Assembly (NCBI GenBank): GCA_016788865.1
Contig: JAEUSB010000104.1
Location: 1 to 64,000, forward strand
Reading direction: 5' to 3'
DNA length: 64,000 nucleotides
Origin: Leptospirales bacterium
GTDB taxonomy: Bacteria; Spirochaetota; Leptospiria; Leptospirales; Leptonemataceae
In this document: one piece after another, positions 44,597 to 54,176 of the stretch
Layout: every line of letters starts with the position of its first letter
How positions within the stretch are numbered: the stretch's first letter is position 1
Translations under genes and position numbers: made by a program
The notes under the pieces: generated by a model
Databases searched by the model: none
Told to the model about the DNA's origin: nothing
What the model saw: the letters and a program-made list of their open reading frames with translations, nothing else

Positions 44597-45174
44597 CAGG
44601 AAACTACCGTGAGTGAATCTTCTTCTAGTTTGTATTTTGTTCCCGTGTGAGGGCATGTGAAGGTCCCATTCCCTTTCAACGGCAGTGGGATCTTTTCGCC
44701 GAACTGACTCATCCAGCCAATCTGTTTTCCGGGAACCCCAACAATCAGTGCATACGGCCGCACATTTTCCCGGACGACCGACCCGGCTCCGATGAACGCA
44801 TACTCGCCTATTGTAACCCCACAAACAATTGTACAATTGGCTCCAAGTGTGGCCCCGCGCCTGATCAACGTGTCTCTATATTCGTCCTTTCGAGTGATTG
44901 CCGATCTGGGGTTGTAGACATTGGTAAATACCATGCTGGGCCCACAGAATACGTCGTCTTCAATTGTAACATTGTCATAGACAGAAACGTTGTTCTGTAT
45001 CTTTACATTATTGCCGATTCGAACACGATTGCCCACGTAGACATTCTGTCCAAGTGAACATCGCTCACCGATAACGGCACCACCAGATACATGGACCCAA
45101 TGCCAGATTCGTGTGCCCTGTCCAATAGTTGCCCCGGCATCTACGATTGCAGTTTCGTGAATTGAATTACTCAT
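44596..45174 (-). CDS. wbpD: Left-handed beta-helix N-acetyltransferase, likely WbpD
   Basis: A 192-residue hexapeptide-repeat acetyltransferase. Repeats such as [32 protein letters not shown] and [37 protein letters not shown] fill the protein, matching WbpD-type 3-N-acetyltransferases that acetylate the C3 amine of UDP-GlcNAc3NA. An insertion loop ([20 protein letters not shown]) and a final [12 protein letters not shown] segment are family features. It overlaps wbpE by one base. Confidence 0.9.
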   Translation of the reverse strand: MSNSIHETAIVDAGATIGQGTRIWHWVHVSGGAVIGERCSLGQNVYVGNRVRIGNNVKIQNNVSVYDNVTIEDDVFCGPSMVFTNVYNPRSAITRKDEYRDTLIRRGATLGANCTIVCGVTIGEYAFIGAGSVVRENVRPYALIVGVPGKQIGWMSQFGEKIPLPLKGNGTFTCPHTGTKYKLEEDSLTVVS

Positions 45175-45186
45175 TGTTGTTCCACA

Positions 45187-46152
45187 TCAAAAGGAAAGTT
45201 TTTCCATGATGCCTATTCCCGCCAGGACTTCTTTCTTTTCCGGGAACGAGGCAAAATTGCCGTCCGCTACCAGACGATACATGGTGTCGTGTCCCCGACC
45301 ATATTGATGCTCAGTCACAAAGCTCAAATCCGGTTTATTCATACCCTGAACGTCCCACACGTCTATGGTATTCAGGTTTGTCCCGGAAATTCGCACCGTG
45401 CCTTTTTCGGCAATCAAGGTGAATTCGGTCATGAAATTCTCTCGATAAACGCTCACTGTGGCATTCAAAGATCCCACAGGTCCGTCCTTGAACCCGAGTA
45501 CGGCGGAAACGGTATCCTGCGTTTCAAAGCCGCGCTGCCGTCCCCCAATTCCATGGAATTCGGCCACTTCGCCAAAGAAGAATTGTAGCATATCTACATA
45601 GTGGCTTGCCTGGGTAAAAATGACTCCGCCATCCAGGTCGAGAGTACCATGCCAATCGACTTTGAAATATTCATCATTACGATTCCAGTAGATATTCATC
45701 ACGAATTGATACATCTTTCCAAGCTTGCCGGACTGGATCAAATCGCGCATGAATGCTACGAGCGGATTGTAACGGTTCTGATAGATCGGCAGGAGCGTCT
45801 TTCCAGCACTCTCGACCTCTTTATACATCGTTATGGCCTCGCGGACCGTCAACGCAATTGGCTTCTCGCAGATTATCCATGGCGCGGAACACGCGCGTGC
45901 CGCGAGTTTCACATGCTCGGGATGCAAACCTGATGGGGTTGCAAAGCTCAGAAAATCAACGTTCCCAATCGCCGTAAAGTCGTTGATAGCCTTCGCGCCA
46001 GTCTTACTTGCTACGGCTTTCGCACGCTCGAGGTCGAGGTCGCATACATACGCAATTTCCAGAAAATCCTTGTTGGCCTCAAGGGCTTCGAGGTGCCGAC
46101 GCGACACGCGCCCAAGACCAACCAGTGCAATCTTCTTCTTTGATTTTTCCAT
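45187..46152 (-). CDS. wbpB: UDP-GlcNAcA 3-dehydrogenase (Gfo/Idh/MocA family), likely WbpB
   Basis: A 321-residue NAD-dependent oxidoreductase: IALVGLGRVSRRHLEAL (NAD fold), CEKPIALTVREAI (catalytic Lys region), QNRYNPLVAFMRDLIQSGKLGKMYQF, and WHGTLDLDGGVIFTQASHYVDMLQFFFGE. These blocks match WbpB, which oxidises C3 of UDP-GlcNAcA before amination by WbpE. In the Pseudomonas pathway WbpB and WbpE recycle NAD through 2-oxoglutarate. It lies 12 bases upstream of wbpD. Confidence 0.9.
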   Translation of the reverse strand: MEKSKKKIALVGLGRVSRRHLEALEANKDFLEIAYVCDLDLERAKAVASKTGAKAINDFTAIGNVDFLSFATPSGLHPEHVKLAARACSAPWIICEKPIALTVREAITMYKEVESAGKTLLPIYQNRYNPLVAFMRDLIQSGKLGKMYQFVMNIYWNRNDEYFKVDWHGTLDLDGGVIFTQASHYVDMLQFFFGEVAEFHGIGGRQRGFETQDTVSAVLGFKDGPVGSLNATVSVYRENFMTEFTLIAEKGTVRISGTNLNTIDVWDVQGMNKPDLSFVTEHQYGRGHDTMYRLVADGNFASFPEKKEVLAGIGIMEKLSF

Positions 46153-46166
46153 TTCTTAACTTGCCC

Positions 46167-48002
46167 TCAGCTCTCAGGTAACGTAACTTTGAACACGCGC
46201 ATCCATCGTCCGAGAATCCAGACCCGCCAAACCAGCGGGTCCAATCCTGCGGCAGCTTTCACAGATTTAATTGCGCGCCTGTAGAGTTCATCTCCACCAA
46301 GGCCTTTTGCTATTCTCTGCGTCTCTTCAATCTGCTGTGCAAAGAATTCCGGATGCTCTTTCATCCAGAGAAACTCAGGGGTTACGAACGCCATCTTATC
46401 CTTGCGATCCGCGATCCTGTCCGGTATCCTGCCGCGCATTCCTTCGCGAAGAATCCGCTTGGCTATTGAATCCTGGATCTTGAAATCTGGCGGAAGGGAG
46501 AGTGAGAACTCGACCAGGCGAAAGTCAAGAAACGGAGTCCTTGACTCCACTGAGTGGGCCATCGAGTTTCTGTCCTCGTAACGGAGGAGCATTGGAAGAC
46601 TGGTATGCAGGATTTCGCGAAGGGCTAATCGACGTAGGGAAATTCCGCGCATCCATTTAAAGATTGCCAGGTTGGAGTAAGATGGAGTAGAAACAAAGGA
46701 ACTCAGAAAATGGAGCCATGCCGGTAAGAGGTTTCGCAACATAGAGCGAAAGACCGAAAGCCACCCAACCTTGCGCGCAAGCGAATTTGCCTCGCGAAAG
46801 AACTCCCCAACGCGAAGCCCCAGAAGAAGCTCTAACAGAAACGATCCCTGATACTTCCCGTATCCAGCCAGTTGCTCGTCAGCGCCCTGACCATCGAGCA
46901 TTACGAGCAGGTTTCTTTTTCGAGCCTCTTCAAACACAAACCACTGAGCCATTATGCTGGTACTGGAGAAGGGTTCATCCTGGTGCCAAACGGCCCTATC
47001 AATCGACCTGGCCACACCTTCGAAATCTGGAAAGACTCGATGATTCGTGGTTTCGGTCGCCCGAACCACTTCATCTATAAAGGGGCGTTCATCAAACGCG
47101 GGCGAATCCGAACAGGCAGAAACAGTTTCCTGGTTGGCGGATCCCCCATTTGCCTTTAACAATGCGTTCATCTGGCAGACAATAGAAGAGCTATCCAATC
47201 CTCCCGACAAACAAGAACCTACTTTCACATCTGAACGAAGGCGCAACCTTACCGAGTCGCGAAAGAGATCGCGGAATTCCTGGCAGGCGGCATCAAAGGA
47301 CCCTTGAAAACTTTTTGCTTTTGCGGGGTCATACCACCGGGAAACCTTCAACTCTTGCGACGAACCGAACAACGTGGCCCGGTGTCCAGGAAGTAACTGA
47401 AAAACCCCACGGAAGAATGTTTCCGGACCAAAGTCTGTAATTCCGTAGCGGAGAAAATCGAGTGCAATGGTTTCATTCAGCAGCGGATTCCAATCCTGGA
47501 GAGCGGTAAAGGCCTTGGGCTCAGACGCGAAATAGAATGCACCACCGCTTTGAAAATAATAGAGAGGCTTCACGCCAAATCTGTCGCGTGCGAAGTGAAC
47601 ATCGCCGGTCAGTTTGTCGTATAATGCAAAAGCGAACATGCCATTGAGATGGTCAAGGGCACCAACGTTCCATTCCGCAAACGCTGCCAACAACACTTCT
47701 GTGTCAGAATCCGTGTTGAAAGAATAACCCAGTCCTTTTAGCTCCTCTCTCAGTTCAACATAGTTGTAAATTTCACCGTTATACGAAATTGCAAATCTAT
47801 CACCGTATTGCTTTGGTTGCGCCCCACCAATTGAAAGGTCCACTATCGCAAGGCGTCTATGGCCCAGCCCAATCCGGCCTTCTTCAAAGTATCCGTGACT
47901 ATCCGGACCACGGTGAACAAGGAGGTCGGTCATTTTGCGCAGTTCAACGCTTGCCTGCTCGCGCGGCAGTGAAAATGAAACGATGCCTGTGATCCCGCAC
48001 AT
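46167..48002 (-). CDS. asnB: Asparagine synthetase-like amidotransferase (probably amidates a uronic acid)
   Basis: A 611-residue AsnB-type protein. Cys 2 starts the class II glutaminase domain (CGITGIVSF, then LAIVDLSIGGAQP, Y-N-G-E-I-Y-N and FAFALYDK). The synthetase domain has the ATP loop SCLSGGLDSSSIVCQM and MLDGQGADEQLAGYGKY. In polysaccharide clusters such proteins (WbpS-like) convert sugar carboxylates to amides, so a mannuronamide rather than free asparagine is the likely product; this is an inference from context. Its ATG overlaps the upstream GT4 stop by one base. Confidence 0.86.
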   Translation of the reverse strand: MCGITGIVSFSLPREQASVELRKMTDLLVHRGPDSHGYFEEGRIGLGHRRLAIVDLSIGGAQPKQYGDRFAISYNGEIYNYVELREELKGLGYSFNTDSDTEVLLAAFAEWNVGALDHLNGMFAFALYDKLTGDVHFARDRFGVKPLYYFQSGGAFYFASEPKAFTALQDWNPLLNETIALDFLRYGITDFGPETFFRGVFQLLPGHRATLFGSSQELKVSRWYDPAKAKSFQGSFDAACQEFRDLFRDSVRLRLRSDVKVGSCLSGGLDSSSIVCQMNALLKANGGSANQETVSACSDSPAFDERPFIDEVVRATETTNHRVFPDFEGVARSIDRAVWHQDEPFSSTSIMAQWFVFEEARKRNLLVMLDGQGADEQLAGYGKYQGSFLLELLLGLRVGEFFREANSLARKVGWLSVFRSMLRNLLPAWLHFLSSFVSTPSYSNLAIFKWMRGISLRRLALREILHTSLPMLLRYEDRNSMAHSVESRTPFLDFRLVEFSLSLPPDFKIQDSIAKRILREGMRGRIPDRIADRKDKMAFVTPEFLWMKEHPEFFAQQIEETQRIAKGLGGDELYRRAIKSVKAAAGLDPLVWRVWILGRWMRVFKVTLPES

Positions 48003-49171
48003 TAGATTCTGGCGCTCCCTGAACTCAGAGCCTCCTCATAAACCTGACGCACCCGTTCAACCACAACTGCGCGCGCGAATCGGCGCATAAATCCTGCCCG
48101 AATCTCCGAAGTTTTGAATCGGCTTCGCTGATCTATGATCGCGATCATGGCCTGCGCTATGGCGGGGGGATCCGCAACGGGCACTAGAATTCCGTTTGTT
48201 GAATCGACTATTGATTCTGGACCTCCGGCCCGCGCCGCGATGACGGGCAAACCGCTTGCAAGGGCCTCAGCATAGACCATGCCAAATGTTTCCAGTCGGC
48301 TTGGCAGGACAAATGCGAACGCCTTTCTAAACTCAACCGCGGCCTGTTGGCGCGGCACTGGCCCAAGGAACTCCACCTGCTTCTCTATTTGCAAACGGCG
48401 CGCCATTGCCTCATAATGAGCATGATCTCCCGGACCACCAATCCTGACAAGGACTCGACGCCGATGTTGTTGTGTGACAATGCGAATGGCCTCGAGCAAG
48501 TCGTCGGTTCCTTTGGCGACGGAGAGATTGCTCAATGCAAAGAAAATTGGTTCCGTGATTTCTTGCTCGGAGGGATAGAACATTCTTTCGTCCACGAATC
48601 CTGGAACAGAGATGACATTGGAAAAACCAAACGACTCGATTGTTTTTTGCAAGGAGGGACTGATGGCCATAATTCGGGCTGCGTTCTTCATTGGATTGTG
48701 AATGCGCGACGCGAGCCTGTCGCCGTTCATGAGAACTGGGAATGGAAAGGGTCCCATCACCTCTGTGATTACATAGGGAATACCAAACTCCTGCCAGAGT
48801 CTCCAGGCAGCATAGCCGGCCGGGTAACCCACCTGAGCGTGTATGAGTTCAATAGAGCCTAGCTCGGCCCGTGCGCGCAGGAACATTTTCCTTGCAGCGC
48901 GAGCATATGCACGATCCGGGAAGCCCAGTTTATGGGTGTAACGCAACACAGAGGATCGATATCGCGCCGCAGTTTGACTGGCAAAGAGCTCTCCAATACA
49001 GTTCTGAATCGTCTTGATTGGATGCTGAAATTGAATCTCAAGGTTGCCAAAACTACAGATTGCCAGCTTCACATCAGAGAGTTCCTGAATTGCATCGGCC
49101 CACTCAAGAAAGAAGCTCCCTGCCTGGCTGTTCCTGGACGGGAACCAGGAAGGAATATAGAGTACGTTCAA
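48002..49171 (-). CDS. Family 4 glycosyltransferase
   Basis: A 389-residue GT-B enzyme beginning LNVLYIPSWFPSRNSQAGSF, with HAQVGYPAGYAAW in the acceptor half, then VSVPGFVDERMF, the FALSNLSVAKGTDDLLEAI phosphate-binding region, and EFRKAFAFVLPSRLETFGMVYAEALASGLPVIAARAGGPESIV, the GT4 E-x7-E donor site. The TTG at 49171 has an AGAAGG ribosome site six bases upstream and is preferred to a TTG at 49195 with no such site. The sugar is unknown. Confidence 0.85.
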   Translation of the reverse strand: MNVLYIPSWFPSRNSQAGSFFLEWADAIQELSDVKLAICSFGNLEIQFQHPIKTIQNCIGELFASQTAARYRSSVLRYTHKLGFPDRAYARAARKMFLRARAELGSIELIHAQVGYPAGYAAWRLWQEFGIPYVITEVMGPFPFPVLMNGDRLASRIHNPMKNAARIMAISPSLQKTIESFGFSNVISVPGFVDERMFYPSEQEITEPIFFALSNLSVAKGTDDLLEAIRIVTQQHRRRVLVRIGGPGDHAHYEAMARRLQIEKQVEFLGPVPRQQAAVEFRKAFAFVLPSRLETFGMVYAEALASGLPVIAARAGGPESIVDSTNGILVPVADPPAIAQAMIAIIDQRSRFKTSEIRAGFMRRFARAVVVERVRQVYEEALSSGSARI

Positions 49172-49187
49172 TCGATACCTTCTGCGT

Positions 49188-50213
49188 TCATCCAAAAATG
49201 GACCTGAGCAGGAACTTGAGTTCCGCCGTGAACTGCAAGGGCAAGCGGTTGCCTATAGCAGAAGTTCGAAACTGCCGGTATTTTTTTAGTCCCGTGCTCT
49301 TGTTCCATCGATACGATAGAATCCGACGATGCGCCAGTTCTTGTGCGAAACCGCGAACATCCACTCCCGTAGTTCCCCTGGCTGCATTCAATAGAATCTC
49401 ATACCAAGCGTCCAGTTGCTCAAGGGAAATGGTCGCGGCGGTAGCGGGCCACAAACTCGCCAGGTGCAGATCCAACTGAGACGGAGTTACTTGTAGGCCC
49501 AATCTCTCGAAGACATCGGAACACAAGATTCTTTCCGCCCTCTGGCGCTCCGCAAAGGCGTGACTGTCGCGGCGGAGAACGCCGGTTATGCTGTGCTGAC
49601 TTACACGATAATCCAATAGTACATCCGGAAGGTTGGCAAGCTTTGCGAAGCGACTGATCGCTAACCAGAGACCCAAATCCTCGGCATGCTTGTGCGCGGC
49701 GTTATATCTGAGATTGTGCTTCTTGAGCACGGAATTTCGAATCACCACTGATGGATGCGCAATCGGGCAGTCAAATACCATATGAGCGATTATCGTTTCG
49801 TGTCCCAATGGAGGCCGTGTGGTCCGATTTCTCGACCCTCCAAATTCTCGCAGCGCCGTCCCGCAGACGGCAACGTCCGGGTGATCGCGTAGAAAGTTCA
49901 TTTGCATTTCGAATCGGCGCGGTCGACTGATATCATCTGCATCCATTCGCGCAATGAATTGCCCACGCGCCTCATCGAGCCCCCGATTCAATGTGCGAAT
50001 GAGTCCCAGATTTATGCCGTTCTCAATCAAACGGATGCGTCTATCTTTCTCAGCGTATGACTTGATCCGGGCCGCCGTATCGTCGAGAGACCCATCATCA
50101 AAAATGAGAAATTCAAAGTCTGAATAGGTCTGGCCAAGTATACTCTCAATGGCTGTTTCGATCGTGAGCGCGCTATTGAAAGCAGGCATCAAGACTGTGA
50201 GCGATGGAGTCAC
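49188..50213 (-). CDS. Family 2 glycosyltransferase
   Basis: A 341-residue GT-A enzyme: LTVLMPAFNSALTIETAIESILGQTYSDFEFLIFDDGSLDDTA, NLGLIRTLNRGLDEARGQFIARMDADDISRPRRF (D-A-D metal motif) and the HEDLGLWL-type acceptor block (H-A-E-D-L-G-L-W-L). The C-terminal 100 residues are helical and basic. The start is GTG, overlapping the fucosyltransferase stop by 4 bases. Confidence 0.88.
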   Translation of the reverse strand: MTPSLTVLMPAFNSALTIETAIESILGQTYSDFEFLIFDDGSLDDTAARIKSYAEKDRRIRLIENGINLGLIRTLNRGLDEARGQFIARMDADDISRPRRFEMQMNFLRDHPDVAVCGTALREFGGSRNRTTRPPLGHETIIAHMVFDCPIAHPSVVIRNSVLKKHNLRYNAAHKHAEDLGLWLAISRFAKLANLPDVLLDYRVSQHSITGVLRRDSHAFAERQRAERILCSDVFERLGLQVTPSQLDLHLASLWPATAATISLEQLDAWYEILLNAARGTTGVDVRGFAQELAHRRILSYRWNKSTGLKKYRQFRTSAIGNRLPLQFTAELKFLLRSIFG

Positions 50214-51061
50214 AGGCGAATCCAGGATTCCGGAACAATCGACGAGTCATCAAGACTGGCATCACGAAACCATTTGGCAGGTGCAATAACAACTTTGTCC
50301 ACATTTGAGTTAAGCCAGGCCGCCCACCAGGAAAATGAACTGTTGGCGATTATGTTATGCTTGCAGAGCGACATCAAATGCATATCCACAAACGGCTGCC
50401 AGTCTGATGTGACAAGTCGGTAGGGCACGCCAGGTTGAAAGGAACTTCTAACCCATTCGGGATCATCTGAAAAAACAAAGAACGAAGGCGACTCAGTGCG
50501 TTCCTTAACCTTACTGACGGCGCGAGCGTAGTACGACGCATCCATTGTTCCGTGTACCTGGTTTGTATGTGGATCGGAAACATAATCACCGCGACGAATA
50601 TGAATACTGATCGAATTTGCCTGTATAATTTCCCTGGCCAACTCCCGGGCCGCCCGTGGCAGGTCCTGTTGGATCTGAAAATCTGCCCGTATCTGTTGCT
50701 CGGCGTCCTTGAAGTACTTCTCTGATTGCCAGTAGCCGTCAAGGTAGCAACCATCTGCAAGATCGAGAATCGCCGGATCAAAGCTGAGGCCAACCTCACG
50801 GACGTATAACTGCCTGGCAAGGCCGGTCCTGCGAAGAAGGCGTTTCGCGAATCCTGGATTGAGGAGCGCGGCAATTTCTGAGGGGTCCGCCAATGCAGCG
50901 ACTATTGGAAAGGGTTGTAGAGCATAGGACCTGAGGTCATGAACTTCAAAAATTGAAGCATCGAGCCGTAAGTCCGTTTTCAGATTCAGCGCCAGTCTTC
51001 TTCCGGCTGCGTACTGAAACATCTGATTGCCGAGACCACCATTCAATCTCACATAGATCAC
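50210..51061 (-). CDS. Alpha-1,2-fucosyltransferase-type glycosyltransferase (GT11)
   Basis: A 283-residue GT11 enzyme: N-terminal RLNGGLGNQMFQYAAGRRLA, LDGYWQSEKYF, the GDP-fucose motif HIRRGDY (154-160), FFVFSDDPEWV, MHLMSLCKHNIIANSSFSWWAAWLN. The family transfers L-fucose, or occasionally another deoxy-hexose, in alpha-1,2 linkage; donor specificity is inferred from the family. GTG start. It lies between a GT2 and a GT4 gene with 4-base overlaps on both sides. Confidence 0.92.
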   Translation of the reverse strand: MIYVRLNGGLGNQMFQYAAGRRLALNLKTDLRLDASIFEVHDLRSYALQPFPIVAALADPSEIAALLNPGFAKRLLRRTGLARQLYVREVGLSFDPAILDLADGCYLDGYWQSEKYFKDAEQQIRADFQIQQDLPRAARELAREIIQANSISIHIRRGDYVSDPHTNQVHGTMDASYYARAVSKVKERTESPSFFVFSDDPEWVRSSFQPGVPYRLVTSDWQPFVDMHLMSLCKHNIIANSSFSWWAAWLNSNVDKVVIAPAKWFRDASLDDSSIVPESWIRL

Positions 51062-52278
51062 GGAAGTTGTCCTGCGATTGCGTTTTCATACTCAACGGCA
51101 AGTTTTTCAAAAGTGAAACGAGACAGCCAGCTGGCTCTTCCTTGACGTCCGAGCTCTGACAATCGATCCGGATCACTTGCAAGGCTTGCCATCTTCTGCC
51201 GGAAGTCAGAAAGGTCAACCCTCGATCTACCTTCACGTGTCTGCTGCGACGCTGCAATGACGCCCCCACCCGTCCATTCCACGATTTCCCTGGAATTACC
51301 CACAATCGTCGTGAGAAAGGGTAGACCTGCCGCAGCAGATTCAAACAAGACCAGCGGCGAGTATTCTATGTGCGAGGCGAAAACAAACAAGTTCGCCTCG
51401 AAGAAAAGATCGATCAATTCTGCGCGCGGTAGATCGCAAAAAATCACGCGCTTTCCCGGCGATTTTCGAATGTGGGCTATGGCATCGAAGAACGGATTCA
51501 CTCCCTTCCCGAGAAATCGTCGCGCCAGTGCACGAAGGGCTTTTTGAAATCTTTGCTTTGAAGGATCTTCGGCGAGTGTGTACGTTCCGTTCAACACAAG
51601 CACGGAAGGCCTATTGAGTTCAGCCGTCGCGTATGCCTGGGCCACTTCGCTGTGCCCCTTGGCAAATGGAGGATTCCCCACCGTGAGGAAGACAAACTCG
51701 TCGGGCGAGATTCCAAGTCTAGACCTGGTATGGAGATGCTTGCGCATTTCAAACTCATGACCGCTTGCACCATTTGGAATCACAACACAATGATTCAGAC
51801 CGTGGTCCCTGGCGAATTTGAAATCTCGGTAGTCCTGACTGTGAAAGATCAACCCCGAGAATTTTCTCAGAATTTCCGGCATTTCCGCAAAGTACTGAGT
51901 AAATGCGGGGTCATACAGAGCCGAATAGCCACAGGGAACATGAAACTTCCGGGCCTTGATCCTATCAAGCACGGGAAAAAGTGCGTCAAACGTCCATTGC
52001 TGTGCGGCATAAATGAGGATTGCATCAAAGTTTCCTCCCACAACGAACGTGCGATAGCCCTCAGCGTCACCTTCTATGCCTCTGACCAGATTCCCGGTAA
52101 CTTTGAATTGATGAATCGTTACACCGTTGAGCGTAAACCGGGTTCTCTGTGCGCTAAACGAGGTTGCAATGCTGACTTCGTGTCCGCGTTTTTGCAGCCA
52201 TTCAGCTATTTCCTGCACAACTTTCTGGACACCGCCAACGTTAGGCGCGTACTGCTCACAGCAAAAGAGTATTTTCAA
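51058..52278 (-). CDS. Family 4 glycosyltransferase
   Basis: A 406-residue GT-B enzyme: ILFCCEQYAPNVGGVQKVVQEIAEWLQKRGHEVSIAT, CVVIPNGASGHEF, FLTVGNPPFAKGHSEVAQAY and the donor block FVFASHIEYSPLVLFESAAAGLPFLTTIVGNSREIVEW. TTG start with AAAAGG upstream. The preceding GT2 stop is 3 bases away. Confidence 0.86.
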   Translation of the reverse strand: MKILFCCEQYAPNVGGVQKVVQEIAEWLQKRGHEVSIATSFSAQRTRFTLNGVTIHQFKVTGNLVRGIEGDAEGYRTFVVGGNFDAILIYAAQQWTFDALFPVLDRIKARKFHVPCGYSALYDPAFTQYFAEMPEILRKFSGLIFHSQDYRDFKFARDHGLNHCVVIPNGASGHEFEMRKHLHTRSRLGISPDEFVFLTVGNPPFAKGHSEVAQAYATAELNRPSVLVLNGTYTLAEDPSKQRFQKALRALARRFLGKGVNPFFDAIAHIRKSPGKRVIFCDLPRAELIDLFFEANLFVFASHIEYSPLVLFESAAAGLPFLTTIVGNSREIVEWTGGGVIAASQQTREGRSRVDLSDFRQKMASLASDPDRLSELGRQGRASWLSRFTFEKLAVEYENAIAGQLP

Positions 52279-52281
52279 GGA

Positions 52282-53016
52282 TCAGCGCCTTTTCTTCTGT
52301 TTGCGAAACTTGTTCCAGGAAGAAATGATATATACCATCTGTCCTATCCAGCGTTTGAAGATTCGCCATCGAAACTCCCTGGCCAGCCTGAGTATCTCTC
52401 CCGCAGAGTTGCTGCCAATACTTGAGTAGCCACCGGGGGCAAAGTAGGATACCACATAGGAAATCATGTCGAACTTCACACCTGCGTGCAGCATACGCAT
52501 CCATAGTTCGGCGTCCATGGCCGCCTTGTAGTTCGATTTGAATCCGTTAAATCTACGTAGCACGGATGTGCGAAGAAACGTACCCGAATGGACGATCCAA
52601 TTCTCAAGCGGTGGCCACATGAGTTGGACGGGAGGTCGCGAGCTTCTATGCGTACCGCAGTCAACATCAAAGATGATACCTTCCGCAACTGAATGCTCAA
52701 GACATTTCATCAGGAAGGCTGCGTCCAGTTTGGAATGGACGCTATCACCGCCATTGACACACCAGATCCACTCAGTATCAACAAGAGCAATGCCCTGATT
52801 GAACGCTTCGCTAATGCCACGCCCCGTCTGAACAACGTACGTTATGCCCGAACCATGCGCGACGTTGCGGTTCTGCTCCACAATGCCTGGATCGCTGCCA
52901 TCCACAACAATGTGCTTCACACCAAATTGTTCGCGGAGGACGCCTGCGCTGGCCAGGGTCTGCTTAAGGCCTTCGTGGTCATTTCTTGTGATTGTAACTA
53001 TTGCCAGTGAGGTCAT
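52282..53016 (-). CDS. Family 2 glycosyltransferase (WcaA-like)
   Basis: A 244-residue GT-A enzyme: LAIVTITRNDHEGLKQTLAS, KHIVVDGSDPGIVEQN, TGRGISEAFNQGIALVDTEWIWCVNGGD, where N-G-G-D replaces the usual D-x-D metal motif. This variant is common in small WcaA-type transferases. It is shorter than its GT2 neighbours and overlaps the upstream GT4 stop by 4 bases. The sugar is unknown. Confidence 0.85.
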   Translation of the reverse strand: MTSLAIVTITRNDHEGLKQTLASAGVLREQFGVKHIVVDGSDPGIVEQNRNVAHGSGITYVVQTGRGISEAFNQGIALVDTEWIWCVNGGDSVHSKLDAAFLMKCLEHSVAEGIIFDVDCGTHRSSRPPVQLMWPPLENWIVHSGTFLRTSVLRRFNGFKSNYKAAMDAELWMRMLHAGVKFDMISYVVSYFAPGGYSSIGSNSAGEILRLAREFRWRIFKRWIGQMVYIISSWNKFRKQKKRR

Positions 53017-54131
53017 TTTGAATCCACCACCGATCGATAGATTTGGTGTGTTAGCGAGGAGGTAGCATCCCAGGAAAACTCTTTCACGCGTTCGTATCCT
53101 TTTGCTACCAGATCCGACCTTGCAGTCGAAGAATCAACCAGAGCAAATATTACCTGGGTCATCTCATCTTCATTTGCCGGATCAAAGAACCGGGCTGCCT
53201 GGCCGGCTACTTCAGGCAGAGATCCAGCCCGAGCTGCTGCAACCGGACATCCCCGTGCAAAGGCCTCGAGAAGCGGCAAGCCAAATCCCTCATACATGGA
53301 GGGAAAAATGAATAACAAGGAAGTGTCATAGAATCGCGTTAGCTGTTCCTCGGAGGCCTGGATCTGGATCACGCGATTTGTGAGGCCCAGGCCGGCGATG
53401 TTTGTAGATTCTTCTTCCGTGAATGCATCTCCACCAACGCAGGTGAGTATAATGTCCGTATATCGTTTCATGACCGGCGCGCAAGCACGGAGCATGCGAT
53501 CGAAATTCTTATATCCACCACGTTTTCCAACGAACAGCAAACCGCTTCGCGGACCCGATACGTCGTTGACCGGAACCGAAACTCCAAGGTGCGTAACTAC
53601 AATCTTTTCTTCCGGCAATTTCAAAATTCGAATTAGATCCTGTTTGGTTGTATTTGAAATGGCCAGGATTCGCCTGGCCTTGATCGCGAGTTGCTTCTTG
53701 AAAGATGGCACCGGATCATGGGATGCAAATTGCTCCGGAAAGGTCTCATGAATCATGTCGTAGACCGTGAGTACAAATGGTTTTTCCTTCAGTTTCTCCA
53801 GAAAATAAGGATCGTAATACGTTGGATGAAACAAATCATAATCCAGAAGTTCCACCGAATGGTTTCGCAAATAAGCATCCCGCCTGGCCCGCGGTAGATT
53901 GCGACGAATAAAGCGTAGGCCGCGCGAGAACGGATCACGATTGAAATTCGAATTTGAACGACCCAGTCCCAGCGATTGCTCTTCAAGCAAGTAGGCATTT
54001 TGTGTTTTTGTAAAACCTAGAAGGAACTCGCTGCCGGAGACTTTAAAGCGTTTCAAAAGCTCGTAGAAATAGCGGGATATCCCACCGTGTACCTGGGCGT
54101 CAAAGATTTGATGATCAAACAAAACCCTCAT
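53013..54131 (-). CDS. Family 4 glycosyltransferase
   Basis: About 372 residues of a GT-B enzyme: RVLFDHQIFDAQVHGGISRYFYELLKRF, LTVYDMIHETFPEQF, SNTTKQDLIRIL, LFVGKRGGYKNFDRMLRA and FIFPSMYEGFGLPLLEAFARGCPVAAARAGSLPEVAGQAARFFDP, the strongest GT4 donor motif in the window. Mannosyltransferases often look like this. ATG 54131 is used; a GTG at 54161 is possible. It lies 45 bases after the formyltransferase-fusion gene. Confidence 0.88.
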   Translation of the reverse strand: MRVLFDHQIFDAQVHGGISRYFYELLKRFKVSGSEFLLGFTKTQNAYLLEEQSLGLGRSNSNFNRDPFSRGLRFIRRNLPRARRDAYLRNHSVELLDYDLFHPTYYDPYFLEKLKEKPFVLTVYDMIHETFPEQFASHDPVPSFKKQLAIKARRILAISNTTKQDLIRILKLPEEKIVVTHLGVSVPVNDVSGPRSGLLFVGKRGGYKNFDRMLRACAPVMKRYTDIILTCVGGDAFTEEESTNIAGLGLTNRVIQIQASEEQLTRFYDTSLLFIFPSMYEGFGLPLLEAFARGCPVAAARAGSLPEVAGQAARFFDPANEDEMTQVIFALVDSSTARSDLVAKGYERVKEFSWDATSSLTHQIYRSVVDSK

Positions 54132-54176
54132 CTTACGGTAGCTGCCTAATTCAGAATGCACAACTTACCAGGCAAA

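Noticed and set aside
44597-44836. Extension of wbpE upstream of 44596
   Set aside because: It lies inside wbpD and is not aminotransferase-like; MEFIDLK is the usual start.
48172-49195. Longer N-terminus of the GT4 gene beginning at the TTG at 49195
   Set aside because: The TTG at 49171 has an AGAAGG site at ideal distance and starts at the conserved strand; the earlier TTG has no site.
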